A stretch of 64,000 nt of DNA from Carettochelys insculpta (GCF_033958435.1 NC_134152.1:14866001-14930000), one strand, 5' to 3'. Shown: positions 44,335 to 55,800, counted from the first letter of the stretch. Notes: a model not told the origin generated them from the sequence alone. Program-made: numbers and translations.

Positions 44335-45365
44335 GTGCCCATTCAATATGGGGATAGTTGCAAGCCCCCATTAGTACAGATTTATTTTTTAAATTTTATA
44401 ACTTCTCTAATCTCCCATAGCATTTCATAGTCGCTATCACTATCCTGGTCAGGTGGCTGGTAATATATCTCTATTGCTAAATTATTGTTATTAGAGCATG
44501 GAATTACTATCCACGGAGATGCTATGGAACATTTTGGTTCATTTAAGATTTTTATTTCATTTGATTCTACATTTTCTTTCATGAATAGTGCCATTCGCCC
44601 ATCAGCACAGCCTGTTCTGCCCTTCCAATGTAATCACATTCCACCAAGATGCTGCATGACTATTATATCAATATCCTCCTTTAACACAAGGCAGTCTAGT
44701 TAACCCATCTTGTAATCGAGATATCTAACATTTGTGTATAAGCACTTTAAAAATTTGTCACCATTTAGCTGTCTGCCCTTTCCTGATGTGACAGGCACTC
44801 TTTTACATTTGAGTAGTAACAGAAAGTGTCTCTCACCTGAGCTTACCTATATTTTATCATCCTCCATCCTCTCCTCCTTACTAGAACACAGAGAATCTCT
44901 ATTAAAAGACTCTCCCCTAAGAGATGTCTCTGGTAGATCCATGTGCACCTCTGCACCTGTTGGCTTCCCCACAGCCCTTAGTTTAAAAACTGCTCTGCTA
45001 TGACCTTTTTAATCTTAAGTGCCAGCAATATGGGTCCATTTTGGCATTGGTGGAACCCCCCATTCCTGTATAGGCTCCTTTCCCCAAAAGTTTTCCCAGA
45101 TCCTAATAAATCTGACCCTCTTTTCCCTACACCATCCCCTCATTCATGCATTGAGACCCTGCAGTTCTGCCTGTCTACCTGGCCGTGTGTGGAACTGGAA
45201 GCATTTCCAAAAATGCTACCATAGAGGTCCTGCATTTCAGTCTCTTTCCTAGCAACTGAAATTTGACCTCCAGGACCTCTGTTCCATCCTTCCTTATATC
45301 ACTGGTACCAATATGTACCATGACCATTGGCTCTTCCACAGTACTGCATGTAAGTCTATCTAGAT
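44335..45365 (-). mobile_element. CR1 LINE 5' part: esterase-like ORF1 and endonuclease start
   Basis: On minus, 45175-45372 reads 'EEPMVMVHIGTSDIRKDGTE' then 'LGKRLKCRTSMVA'. This is the GDSL-esterase-like block (HIGTND type, here HIGTSD) found in ORF1 of CR1 elements. Further down, at 44382-44594, 'MALFMKENVESNEIKIL' and 'IEIYYQPPDQDSDSDYEML' are the start of the ORF2 apurinic endonuclease. The rest of ORF2 is absent, and the LINE at 39410-44230 begins directly beyond it. Frames are broken. Confidence 0.8.
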
Positions 45366-46180
45366 CAGCCATGTGAAACTTGTGGCCAGGGGCCCACCCT
45401 ATTTATTTATTTATTGTGGCCTGCGACTGGATGTTAAACCGTCTAAGAGCAGCCCACCCAGTCACACCCCATTCTCTGGCATGCCTGAGTGGCAGAGGGC
45501 AGAAGAAACACAAATCCAGGTCCTGGGGCTGCCTGTGTCCAGTGCATGCGTATCAAAACCCCAGGGACTGGGTTTTCATATGCATGCATTGGACATGGAC
45601 GTCCCAAGGAGCCGGGATTGGTGTTTGTCCCGCCCCCTGCCACTGATGCATGCCAGAGAAGGGTGTGTGACTGCTCTAAGGAGAGGGATGGTGAACATGT
45701 TGGCAGAGGTGGAAAGGGGCACCTGCCTGTGGCAGTGTTGGTACAAAGACGTGGGGGAGGCAGAGCAAGGGACAGAGGAGAGTGACGCAGTTATATGGGG
45801 AGGGAGTACAGGGGATGCAGTGCAAACTGCATGGGGCTTGGGGGTAGTGCTTTTGGGGGCAGTGCATGGAGGGGAAGCTGTGCAAACCTCAAGGGGCCCA
45901 AGGGGTGGTGCAGTGCGTGGCAGTGCAGTGAGGGCTGAACTGTAATGGGGAACAGTGCAAGCCACAAGGGGCCAGGAGGTGGTGCAGTGGGGGCTGCATT
46001 GCAGTGGAGGGAATACAAAAGCCCCAAAGAGTCTGAAAGGGGCAGGGGGAAAACATTGCAATGGGGGATTGCAGTGCAAGTCTTAGAATGTCTGGGAAGG
46101 AAGTTCAGAGAAATTCCAGTGGGAGGGAGTGCAATGTAAACTGCGGGGGGCGGCCTAAGAGAGGGAGGGGAGTGCAATGT
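45366..46180. mobile_element. hAT-like element with internal palindrome and tandem repeats
   Basis: The left end 'CAGCCATGTGAAACTTGTGG' resembles hAT termini of the 'CAGTGGTGTCAAACTNGTGG' type. Inside are the palindrome at 45459-45673 and degenerate 75-80-bp G-rich units ('GTGCAAACTGCATGGGG', 'GTGCAAACCTCAAGGGG', 'GTGCAAGCCACAAGGGG') from about 45810 to 46150. No right terminus was found. Open frames of up to 190 codons across the tandem part have no domain. Confidence 0.5.
45459..45673. repeat. palindrome with arms of about 97 bp
   Basis: Left arm 'CAGTCACACCCCATTCTCTG' and right arm, reverse-complemented, 'CAGTCACACACCCTTCTCTG', continue to match through 'GGCATGC...AGTGGCAG' up to the centre near 45566 ('AAAACCCCAGGGACTGGGTTTT'). 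Confidence 0.8.
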
Positions 46181-46184
46181 TTCT

Positions 46185-46578
46185 CCTTCGATGGAACTGA
46201 ACAGAAATCTCCTTTCTGGACTTTGGACAATAGCCAAAGAAGCTGTGGGATCCTGACCTGGTTTCTCCCCCCATCCCCCTTTCCCCTACTGGGAGCTACC
46301 TCGTCCCACCCAGCGCCCCTTTCCTCTCTCCTTGCTTCCTCTATGCAGGAAAAAAATGTTGGATTGTGATGTCTTTTATGGGAAGGGGGAATCGTTAACC
46401 TCCATATGGGGAGAGAGGCTGCTCTTGGGGCAGGGAAGGGGTTTCACTGTGTTGTACCCACCCTGTACAAAGGTGAGAAGGAAATACATAAAATCAGCCA
46501 AAGCATCATTCAAACTTGGTCACAATGATTGGCAAAGCAAACCCTGTACAATGCAAATGTTCTGGTTTAAGTACACCC
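46185..46578. other. no recognisable feature
   Basis: This is a short spacer between the hAT-like element and the palindromic MITE. No coding or repeat signal is seen. Confidence 0.3.
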
Positions 46579-46581
46579 TTA

Positions 46582-46996
46582 GGCTATGTCTACACCAGCC
46601 CCAAACTTCGAAGTGGCCATGTAAATGGCCATTTCGAAGTTTACTAATGAAGCGCTGAAATACATATTCAGTGCCTCATTAGCACGCGGGTGGCTGCGGC
46701 ACTTTGAAATTGACACAGCTCGCTGCCATGCGGCTTGTCCTGAGGGGGCTCCTTTTCGAAAGGACCCTGCCTACTTTGAAGTCCCCTTATTCCTATGAGC
46801 AGATGGGAATAAGGGGACTTCGAAGTAGGCGGGGTCCTTTCAAAAAGGAGCCCCATCGGGACGAGCCGCATCAATTTCAAAGTGCCGTGGCCGCCCGCAT
46901 GCTAATGAGTCACTGAATATGTATTTCAGCGCTTCATTAGTAAACTTCGAAATTTGCATGGCCACTTCGAAGTTTGGGGCTAGAGTAGACATAGCC
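46582..46996. mobile_element. palindromic MITE, 415 bp, TTA target duplication
   Basis: Flanked by TTA at 46579-46581 and 46997-46999. Its arms are mirror copies of each other with the same block order as the element at 28162-28595 ('GGCTATGTCTACACCAGCC', 'AGCGCTGAAATACATATTCA', 'CCTTTTCGAAAGGACCC', centre 'CCTATGAGCAGATGGGAATA'). The two copies differ at many sites but have nearly the same length, so they are separate insertions of one family. Confidence 0.9.
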
Positions 46997-47004
46997 TTAG
47001 TGAC

Positions 47005-48210
47005 ATAACAACAGAGGCATTTCACCAGCAAGCTGGTGGTGATTAGTTCCTCTCAGCCCTAATCTTCGTTCTCTGAGTCTTTACAGCTCCATTCTCCTCA
47101 GACACCACTTCTTTAACTCTTGCTGTTGTTCCTTCCAGCCACAAATGTCAAACCCCTTTCATTCATTCATTCATTAGTAACTCATGACTTTCCTGTGTGG
47201 TAGGTTATCCTCGTTTTCAGAGATGATGAAACTGACAGTGCAAAGCTAGCCATAGAACACAGGTGTCCTGGCATGGGACTTTGCATGTTTACTGCAAAAT
47301 CATCGTCCCTTCTTTCTTTCTTCAATGTTTTGGCTTTTCTGATCAGGCATCATCTCCCTCTGCTTCAGTTAGATGTTCTTCCCTGAGTCCTTCACCCTCC
47401 TCAATAGCACAGGGGCTGTCTGACCAGAGGTGGAACCATTCTATCATGTCCTAGAAAAACTCATGTACATACCACTCTGCCTCCTCCAATTCAGCCACCC
47501 TCCAAAGTCCATAGTCTCAGAGGGTCAGGTGCTCCTTGCACCAAATGCACACATGGTAGTGCAATAAACAGGACCTTGCCCATTCTGTTGCTGGGCTTCT
47601 GCCTGCATTCTGTCCTACAGGCAGATTCATGTTAGGGTTTTTATTTAAATCGGGTGGCTTCTGTTTTAGTATGGTTTAAAATAAGTTTTAAAAACTGTCA
47701 AGTATATCTAGCCTGCTTCAAATTCCCTTCTGAACTCCTTCAGGGAACTCCCGTTAGCTGCTCTTGGTCACTACAGAGTAGGCTTTATATAGCCCCTGGT
47801 CAAGGCTTGATGAGTGATCCACATTGACTAGGTTTGAAAGCCTCATGAAGAAGCTCTGAGTTTTGTCTAGCAGGCTCCTAGCCTCATCATACGGTCCTTC
47901 AAACAAACTCATTACATGGCTCCTAGTCTTGGCTAAATTGATGTCATGACTTAACCTAGCACTAGCGTCCTAGACTAATCAGCTCCAAAGTTTAAAGGAG
48001 AATCTCGTATTAGGAAGGTGGAATGTGTATGATTGGCATCCTATTCAGTTGTCACTAAGTCAAAGCCAGGTGATGAAAATGCCATAAAAAGCTGGAGGCC
48101 AAAAATATCTTCCCAAGTCTGACACAAAACTCTGACAGCACATCAGTGCAGCATCTTTTGTGCAGTGCAAAAGCAAGGACCAGCAAAGTGTTACATTTTA
48201 CAGCCATGTT
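47005..48210. other. no recognisable feature
   Basis: About 1.2 kb with no coding domain or repeat core that I recognise. A (CATT)n run of four units lies near 47158-47175. Confidence 0.3.
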
Positions 48211-48214
48211 GAAT

Positions 48215-48400
48215 AGTAACAGAGAGGAAGCCATGCTAGTCTATACACTATCAAAACAAAAAGCGGTCAAGTAGCACTTTAAAGACTAGCAAAATAGTTT
48301 ATTAGGTGAGCTTTCTTGGGACAGACCCACTTCTTCAGACCATAGCCAGACCACAACAGACTGGTCTTGCTACTTGACTGCTTTTTGTTTTGATTTTACA
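48215..48400 (+). repeat. dispersed foldback-type repeat copy
   Basis: It runs 'AATAGTAACAGAGAGGAAGC', 'AGTAGCACTTTAAAGACTAG', 'CAAAATAGTTTATTAGGTGA' and 'GGGACAGACCCACTTCTTCA'. The 25 bp at 48252-48276 recur inverted, with one mismatch, at 48368-48392, so the copy carries terminal inverted sequence. Other copies lie at 14597, 22540, 51410, 53600 and 63140. Confidence 0.7.
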
Positions 48401-48706
48401 GCCATGTGACTGATTTATATTGAACCAGTCACACCCAGCTATATACAATGGTGCTTTTACCAAATAAGTATACAAGTAAACTCTGATCCTTTTCCACAAC
48501 CTGGCCTCCAAGTTGCTGTCATCTAAATACAAACAAAAGGAAGATAATTTAGCTTGGATCCCTTTTTCACTTACAGAAAGTAACTTATTTGCATGAAGTA
48601 GTTGTTAAGCTTGTTCTCATTGTACTTCATTTTTATAGGGAACTTCCTTTTACTGAAAGGGATCTGAAAGAAACTATCTTATCATTTTACTCTGTTTACT
48701 CTATGA

Positions 48707-49382
48707 TAGTGTTTCCCAAATTATTTTGGCCATGGAACACTTTTGTGCTTGGAATATATTAATGAAACACTTACCTGCTGTCAGGGGTGTGGGGTGTGGG
48801 GAGGATTTCATACCAAAAAATTGCCACACATAACGTTCAAAAGTTGATTTAAAAGAGTTAGGTTTTTAGATGTCTTTTATTTTACAAATAACAAAAAATA
48901 ATAAGAGAAAATCATCTGAATGGACAACTAATGTCTTTCTGATACGAGGACAGGTTAGCAACCCTATAATTATAAAAATTAAAAATTAAGTACAAACCCA
49001 GAACAAAACATCAATCTAACAGCCGAAAGAAGGATGATTAGTGTCATTGTTTTGTACAAAAATAGAAAGGACAATATTGCTCAAAAAAGAACTGTCCTTC
49101 CTTAAAGCTTCAAAAAAATTTATGAAAAAGAAATGCAAAACAAATTGGGTATGGAAAAATATTTTTTAAATGTTGCGGTTTAATAGATTTGTTATTTTTA
49201 CTAAAAATACTGGAAAATAAAATAAGTAACATTTGACAGTTTTTAGTACTTCTGATACACACCTACTTTCACATTTAATATTTGAGAAATAAATATATCA
49301 TTAGCATCCATTTTTTTTCACAGAACACCTATTCACAACACGTGGAACACCAGTGTTCTATAGAACAGTTTGGGAAATGCTG
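48707..49382. mobile_element. hAT element, non-autonomous, 676 bp
   Basis: The ends are TAGTGTTTCCCAAATTATTT and, reverse-complemented, CAGCATTTCCCAAACTGTTC. The 8-bp flanks CTCTATGA (48699-48706) and CTCTATGG (49383-49390) form a target duplication with one mismatch. 'GGAACACTTTTGTGC' and 'GTGGAACACCAGTG' lie just inside. The interior is AT-rich without a transposase frame. Confidence 0.85.
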
Positions 49383-49391
49383 CTCTATGGT

Positions 49392-50794
49392 TGGGTCAGT
49401 CAGCCCCAGCTCTATATACTCAGATGCCTAAACCACACACTTACATATTTAGATGTCTTACCCCATTTTGTCTCCACTGCAATCCACAAGACTCCTGCCA
49501 AACCCTGTACATTTACTCGGCACGTTTTCAAGGCAAAAGTTCCCTTAGTGCCTGTGTTGCACCCTGCTGCTTCCCACTAGTCATCTGTTTTCCAACTAAG
49601 ACCAGGAAAAATAGGTATTTGGCTGCCTAAGTCACAGGCAGGACCTCATCTCGCAGGCACACTCAAAAAGCTGCTGACAAGATTCAAAATTCAACGGAAA
49701 GCGGTGGTGCTGAGAGACGCAAGTTCAATCCCTCTGCTAGAAGAAAGGAAAGGATTCAATTGGGGTCTCCTGCTCAGGAGAACACTAATTGCTTAACTGT
49801 GGGACATTCTGATATGGGAGGACTCCCTCAGTCTCTCTTGTTAAAAACGTTGCACTATGATTAAATAGTGTTTGGAGCAAGGGGACTGGATGTGGGTCTT
49901 GGAACTTCCAGGTGGCTGCTCTAACCACTGGACTCCCCTCCCGTTCCCCTCAGGCAGCTGGGGAACTAGCAGGTGGACCTGGCATCTGCAGCACTGGTCA
50001 GTTCCCCTGCACTTACCAGCAGTGTAAGGAAGCAGAGTGGCACCGCCTAAGCCCACTCTGCTCCTCCTACTCCCAGCCACATCATTCAGCCAAGGGGCAA
50101 GACTGCCTCCTGCACTCACTGGCAGGAAGTGCAGCAACACAGCCAGGAGCTGTGGGAGCAAAGCTCAGGAAAGGGGCTTTGGGGGCCAAGGAAGAAACAG
50201 GGTGGAGTTGGACCAAGAGGGGTGGGAAGGGGCAGGGGTGGAGATTGTGTGTCCTGGTCCTCCCGCTAACTAGAGTGATGGGAATTCATGGGGGGTGGCA
50301 GTCACATGGCTAGTACTCCTGTGTCCCTCCTCATCAATCACTTTCCTGATGGACATTGTTCTTCAGCACTAACCTTTTTCCATTCACCCTACAGGGGAAC
50401 CTAGGCACCTAACTCAGCTCTCTGGAAAGTGTCATTCCTATGATCTTCTAAGCACCTCAAAGTTTAACAGCAGTTACTCTCAGTGCTGTAACACCTAAGT
50501 CCCTTTGTGGCTCCCATCTCAGCCTCTGGAAGTATGCACAGTATTACAAAACCAGCAAACAGACTCTAGAGTGGAACAGTTAGCACAACCCCCAAGCGAG
50601 TGCTCCTCTGAAGCTGTGGGGCTGGTATCAGCAACATTTCCTAAATAATTTGTTTTGAAAGTTTCTAGACCATTGAAGTGTTATTTTAAACCACATGTTG
50701 GTTGGCCCAATTTGTCATGTTTTGTCTTCTAGTCACCAACAGGTCAGAAAATCATAGGACTGAAAGGAGCCTCATATGGACACTTGTGGCAGGA
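49392..50794. other. no gene recognised
   Basis: About 1.4 kb without a supported exon. A stretch at 49850-49960 read on minus ('GTCCAGTGGTTAGAGCAGCC', then 'GTTCCAAGACCCACAT') has tRNA-like A- and B-box spacing and may be the head of an old SINE. The 49912-50313 frame has no domain. Confidence 0.35.
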
Positions 50795-50798
50795 TTAA

Positions 50799-51034
50799 GA
50801 CTATGTCTACACTGCCATGTTTTTTCGACATTACTTATTTAAAATTCTAACATCTCAATAAGTAATGTTGTAAAATCATATACACACAGCCACAGCATTG
50901 TGAATCAGACCACTTTCATTAGCAGCCACAGCACTGCAAAAAGAGCCTTCACCTGAGCCTTCTTCGCACACATTCCATTTTGACCTTGAGGGGGAAAGGG
51001 GTTGGGGGAAAAAAACCCTAGTGTAGACAAGCCG
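50799..51034. mobile_element. Harbinger-type MITE, 236 bp, TAA target duplication
   Basis: TAA at 50796-50798 and 51035-51037 flank an element that begins GACTATGTCTACACTGCC and ends, reverse-complemented, CGGCTTGTCTACACTAGGG. No coding capacity. Confidence 0.7.
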
Positions 51035-51409
51035 TAAATTTTATCCAGACCATCCCCGACATGTTTGTTTAATCTGCTCTTAAAAATCTTCAATAATTCC
51101 ACAACTTCCATTGGCAATTTATTCTCCTGCTTAACCACCCCGACAGGAAGTTTTGTTTCATGTCCAGCCTAGGCCTCCTGTTGAAATTTAAGTCCATCGC
51201 CTCTTGTCCTAGCATTAGAGGTTAAGAAGAATGTTTTTTTTCTCTCTCCTCCTTGTATGTACTTGTAATAACCTTTTATGTGCTTGTACGTATGTCCCGC
51301 CTCAGTCTTCTCTTTTCTAGACTAAACATCCTCCTCCCCACGCTTTTTTTCTTCAAATCTATCCTCATAGGTTATGTTTTCTGGACCTTTAATCATTTTT
51401 CATTATTTT

Positions 51410-51545
51410 CAGTGGGCAAGCATGTTAGTCTGTTTCAGCAAAAACAATTACTCCTCTGGCACCTTAAAGACTTGGGCATAAGCTTTCATGGGCTGGAACC
51501 CACTTTGTCAGATGCATGAAGCCAAAACTTCAGTTTGGCAAGTAA
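51410..51545 (+). repeat. dispersed repeat copy
   Basis: 'GCATGTTAGTCTGTTTCAGC', 'GGCACCTTAAAGACTTGGGC', 'ATAAGCTTTCATGGGCTGGA' and 'CCCACTTTGTCAGATGCATG' follow the order of the repeat copies at 48215 and 63140, but from a divergent subfamily. Confidence 0.6.
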
Positions 51546-51859
51546 GTATACGCACGCAGGGGCAATGTGTGCATGTGGGGGGAGACACAAGTAGTCACAC
51601 CCAACTAAATGCCATGGTTGGGAGGGGCTGGCTAGCAGCTGGTGGGGGAATAATGGCGTCAGGCATCAGCATCAGGGGTCTATGCTGCAGTCCCACACTC
51701 ATCAGCAGTAGCAGGGAACACACAGCAAAATGGCCCCAGCTCACACTGCTCTAAGCCTCCCTTCTCTGGGTGCGGGGACAGGCCCATCCTCCCACTCCCT
51801 AGCAGGAAGCTGGTGGAACAGTTCAGACTGGAGCCACTCTGCTGTGCTTACCGCCACGG

Positions 51860-52560
51860 CTGGTGAGGGGGGTGTGGGCGGTACACCGGCCCTCCCTCAT
51901 TTGTCTCCCAGCCGCCTCAGTTGCAGAAGAGGCCCTGCCTGGGCGGCCCATCGCGGCCCCAGCCTTCCCCTGGGCGCGGCAGAGCAGGCGGCACCTTTCC
52001 CCGCCAACCTCACGCGGCCGCGGCCGGGGCCCCCCGAGCGCAGGGAGGGGCTCGCGAGCGGGGGGAGCCGCCCCGGCTCGTCTTCCACGCGGCTGAAGCG
52101 AACGGAGCCCCGGACTGCAGGGCGCCGTCCGGCTCCGGAGGAGCGGCCTGGGAGCGACCCCGTAAGGCGCGGAACGTGCCTCCGCCTCAGCGGCTCCTGT
52201 GTCTGAGCGCGCGCAGGCGCCTTCCCTCGCCCCGCCCCCTCCACCTCCTGCCAGGGCGCCGGCGGGCAGTGCTGGGCGCCGCATGGCGGGGGAGCCTCAC
52301 AGCCCGCCCGTGAAGGTGCTGGCCGCCCAGCTGAGGCAGTGTCGGCGGGCCCCGGGCGGGCCCTGGCTGCTGGGGCGGGAGGCGGCCGGGCAGGCCCCGC
52401 TGGCGGTGCCGGTGGTGTGGATGCAGGGCACGGTGCTGGCGGTGGAGGCCGGGGGCGGCACGGCCCGGCTGCAGGACGAGAGCGGACCCTTCACGGTGCG
52501 GGGGGTGGGGCGCGTCCCCAAAGGGCGGCCGTGCCTCAGCGCAGGTACCTGTGCGGGGAG
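51860..52560 (+). promoter_or_regulatory. RMI2: CpG island and likely RMI2 promoter
   Basis: CpG density rises sharply from about 51880 and falls after about 52560, bracketing RMI2 exon 1. I see no TATA box, as is usual for such housekeeping promoters; GC boxes such as CCCCGCCCCC (about 52230-52239) are present. The transcription start cannot be placed. Long open frames on both strands here result from GC richness. Confidence 0.75.
52283..52544 (+). CDS. RMI2: RMI2 exon 1 (RecQ-mediated genome instability protein 2)
   Basis: RMI2 is the small OB-fold subunit that pairs with RMI1 in the BLM-TOP3A dissolvasome, which resolves double Holliday junctions without crossing over and acts at stalled forks. 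Exon 1 begins at ATG 52283 ('[20 protein letters not shown]'), encodes 87 codons plus one base and ends CGCAG|GTACCT. Family-specific blocks are 'VKVLAAQLR', '[11 protein letters not shown]', '[20 protein letters not shown]' and 'GRPCLSAG'. The first 10 or so residues are shorter than and unlike the mammalian N-terminus, a region known to vary. An in-frame GTG extends the frame upstream to 52199, but ATG 52283 fits the family start. The phase-1 intron joins exon 2 to give 136 residues, against about 147 in human. No lesion is seen. Confidence 0.95.
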
Positions 52561-53950
52561 CCGAGGCCCCGGGAAGGGGCTGCGCTCTGCCTGTCCGTGG
52601 AGCCGCCCCAGCCCAGCCCAGCCCGTCCGGGGGAAACCTCCTCCTCCTGCCCTCCCCCTCTCCCCACCCACACCAACTGCTACCGAGAGGACCGCTGGCT
52701 CCTCTAGGGGAGGGGTCCTGCTCTCCCTGTGCTCGGCCCTGGAGACCCATTGTGGGGACCTCCCCTCCTCCCCTTGGGTGTTCCCCCACACGCGTGGGGC
52801 ACGGGCGACTCCTCCCTCCCTGTGGCCCCACGCTGGTGCAGGAGGCGCAGAGAGGTACTCCGCTGAGACGACCACTGGTCCGTCCCGGTCCTGCGTGTCT
52901 GCGATTGGCAGTCATGTTGGGCAGTGCACTGCAGAGCATGGGCAATCCGTAGAGGTACTGAGGGTAGATGCTTCAGGCCCAGCCCTTCAAGGTACATAAC
53001 GGTACCTCTAACATTTCGAGAGGTGAATTATGCCCTTGCACTACAAGGCCCTGGCAGTGTGGGATGATTCTGCCCCTTTGGTGTGGGTTGAATGCTGCCC
53101 AGGAGGCCCTGTGATTGGGCATTACAAAGTGAGCCTGCAACATAACAAGAGTCCTTCCCTGCAGGGCTGTTGTGGCTCTACTACCTGGTCCCTTATGCAC
53201 AGGGAACTGTTGCACAGCACTTCTCCATATTTGCCTGTCTGCCCCCAAAGTCTATGAGTGTATTGTTACCTATGACATATGGCCACAGTCAGTTGAATTT
53301 GGCCCAATCAGGGCCAGATGCACCTGAACAGACCTGCAACCCTGTGTGTTAGGGGCCAGGTCATAACAAATGCAGAACATGAAATGAAGCCTACCCAGTT
53401 TCATGACACAGAAACATTTTCAACCAGGGCAAGAGGTTTTTTTTGGGGTCAAAAAGTCCTGCAAAGTCTGGGACTGTTGGGAGGTATGTATAATTGTTGC
53501 ATGGGGACTGAAGTTTTTTTCTAAATCCCACCTGGTGGTCAGTTTACACTTTGAAGTTAGAGGACTTAATGGTCCACCATATGTGAACTAACAAAACACA
53601 AAAGCAGTCATGTAGCTGTTTTGTTTTGTTAGAATACTGACTAACACAGCTATCTCTCTGTTACTATTCAATATGTGAACTAGTCAGACTTCAGATACTG
53701 TTCCTATTCATACTAATATCTAATCCTTTTTCTTAAAAGTGTGGCCTAATTTTTTGATGTGTTAGCAGGTCTTTCACCCTGTCAAGCTTTTGATGACTCA
53801 AACATTTTTTCTCAGAGGCTCTGCTCTGCTTCACATTTTGTCAGCTTTCAAACAATATATTTGAACCATTTAAAATGAAAGGATCTTGTTTCCCGAGCAA
53901 GAATAATGAAAATATTGAATGTTATTTATGTTTTGCTTTCTCTTGTCTAG
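52545..53950 (+). other. RMI2: RMI2 intron (1406 bp)
   Basis: The donor GTACCTG and acceptor TTGCTTTCTCTTGTCTAG join phase-1 exons. The 5' half is GC-rich, the 3' half AT-rich. A dispersed repeat piece lies at 53600-53668. No other exon is seen. Confidence 0.85.
53600..53668 (-). repeat. dispersed repeat fragment in RMI2 intron
   Basis: 'GTCATGTAGCTGTTTTGTTT' and 'ACTAACACAGCTATCTCTCT' are the reverse complement of the family head at 48215. Confidence 0.6.
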
Positions 53951-54099
53951 GAAAGTATGTAATGGTGATGGGTTTGTTGAAGTCCTGCATTCCAGAGCCT
54001 ATTCTTCAGGCTGTGAAGATGACTGATCTTTCTGATAATCCTATACACCAGAGCATGTGGAGCCTTGAAGTGGAGGATTTGCACAGAAGCATTTCTTAG
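53951..54099 (+). CDS. RMI2: RMI2 exon 2 (C-terminal OB-fold part)
   Basis: Joined to exon 1 the codons read A-G-K-Y. The exon encodes '[20 protein letters not shown]', '[17 protein letters not shown]' and '[12 protein letters not shown]', then TAG at 54097-54099. The '[14 protein letters not shown]' block is the most conserved part of RMI2 and lies in the OB fold that contacts RMI1. The reading frame is intact and the splice phase fits, so this is a functional gene in all visible respects. RMI2 normally has two coding exons, as found here. Confidence 0.97.
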
Positions 54100-55800
54100 A
54101 TGCTCTGTATTTTTATCAGCAGCCAAAAGGACCTGGAAACATAAATGTTGTTTTCACATCATTTGGACCTCAACTCTAAGCATTATTATCAGGAGTACTT
54201 ACAGTCTCAGTTGGAGAAAACTTTGCAGACAACTTACTTAGTCCACTAACTAACAGTTTTAAGAGGAACAGGCGACCTAATTTACCATTGGAGAAAATAC
54301 ATCAAACTCCATTGACATTAGTAAATATTTGAGAGTCAAGAGTTAGAGATATTTATACTCATGAAAGCTTTAATGAAGCTGGTTCATTTCCTGTTCCAGT
54401 AATGTTTTATGCCTACAACTAAACTGCATTAACCTTCCAAAAGTTAATCTGATATTTTCCACATAATAGGAGGTATTTCAATACTGGCTCCATTATTATA
54501 TCTGTCACTTGTTTCAATGTAAGGTTAGGCAGTCGCAGTACCATATTGTGTCCTTCATTTTGTGTTCCACTCTTACTGCCAGTGTGAATTCTATACCTGG
54601 AATGAAGGCAGAAAGTGGTCTGTAATGTTTAGATTGTATTTATGGTAACAGAAGGATACCTTCATTCCAGGTTTACTCCATCAAGCACATCCATATTCAG
54701 TTTGCTTTGTTTACAAGACATGCTTTTTAAGTCTTAACAGTAGTTTGCCACCTAAAACTCCTCTGGAGATGTGCATTCATTTCTACAATATGAAGAATGG
54801 CATGGTAACAAAATACTTTTCAGTAAACTAGACAAACTCACAGGGAGTAGATTTATCCAAGAACAAGGAGTAAGTACTCTCAGCATTACGCAGTAAGATT
54901 ACCAGAACATGTGCATCTTACTTTCTATGGAAAGACAGAGTTGTTCCGGTATACAATGTGTCTTTAAAGTTACTGTTAAATATATATTATTTTTACTTCC
55001 TTTGCATGCTCCTTCTGTAAAGGACAAATGTGTGATATGGCTCTTTTGCCTCAAAATATTATGTTTGGTCAAGTTTCAGTGCAATTCATGCATCCTAAAT
55101 AAATACTATATTATCTATATACTGTATCCTGTAGATTTTGGGGGAAGAAATAAGTCTGACGCTATCCAGTAACTTAACTAAATATGAACATATAAAAATT
55201 GCCTTCTTATAAACCACAAACTGAATTTAAAATCAGGTATTGCTTTTTGAACCATGCTTTGAAAATGGGAATTGTCACAATTCTACCTTGCAGGTAATAC
55301 TGTCCACATTTCTGCACATGCCCCTTGGAGGGTGTTGCTGATAGCACTGGCTTAACATTTTGGGAGTGCATTGCATGCTTCCATACCTGAGTTTAGTGTT
55401 TGAGACATGTCACTTCAGAGGCCTAGGTATAATTGAGGGTTTGTGTTAAATGAGACTTTGTTGATTATATGTGTGATAAGCCAAGACAGATGTACAGAAT
55501 ATTGATAGTGTGAGTTAATTTTAAATGCTGAGGAAAAGTAAAATACAGCCTTCCAGCAAATTCTTCCTGGTTTCAATGTTGTCAGACAATCATTTTTGTT
55601 TGGTAGCAGGCCCATTCACATGTCAGTTGATATTGTTGACTTGATTTTCATCTGAGAATGAAGCAAAGCAAAGGTCATGCCTGGGAATTATATTTGTGTA
55701 AAATATTTTGATGAAAAGGGCCAAATTAAGACTTTGCATTAGTGCCAAAGACAGTGCAACTCTGCTGGCTTCGGTGTACTTTTACCACTTCCATCAAAAC
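54100..55800 (+). other. RMI2: RMI2 3' untranslated region and downstream sequence
   Basis: This is AT-rich sequence with no other gene. An AATAAA signal at 55098-55103 is a plausible polyadenylation site, giving a 3' UTR of about 1.0 kb. Beyond it I see nothing recognisable until the CR1 end at 55805. The true end needs transcript data. Confidence 0.55.

Noticed and set aside
45373..46237. Open frames of 148-190 codons on both strands
   Set aside because: They run across degenerate tandem G-rich units of a hAT-like repeat. The composition explains them.
47000..51880. Search for SOCS1 or CLEC16A upstream of RMI2
   Set aside because: These genes neighbour RMI2 in other vertebrates, but no SH2/SOCS-box frame or CLEC16A-like exon could be read in this window.
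51821..52206. Upstream extension of RMI2 beyond ATG 52283
   Set aside because: The in-frame extension to 52199 starts with GTG and encodes Pro/Ala-rich sequence unlike any RMI2 N-terminus. The ATG at 52283 fits the family.
52187..52945. 252-codon open frame on minus over RMI2 exon 1
   Set aside because: It lies in the CpG island, is Arg/Pro/Gly-rich without a domain, and is antisense to the conserved RMI2 exon. No sign of a bidirectional gene pair could be read.
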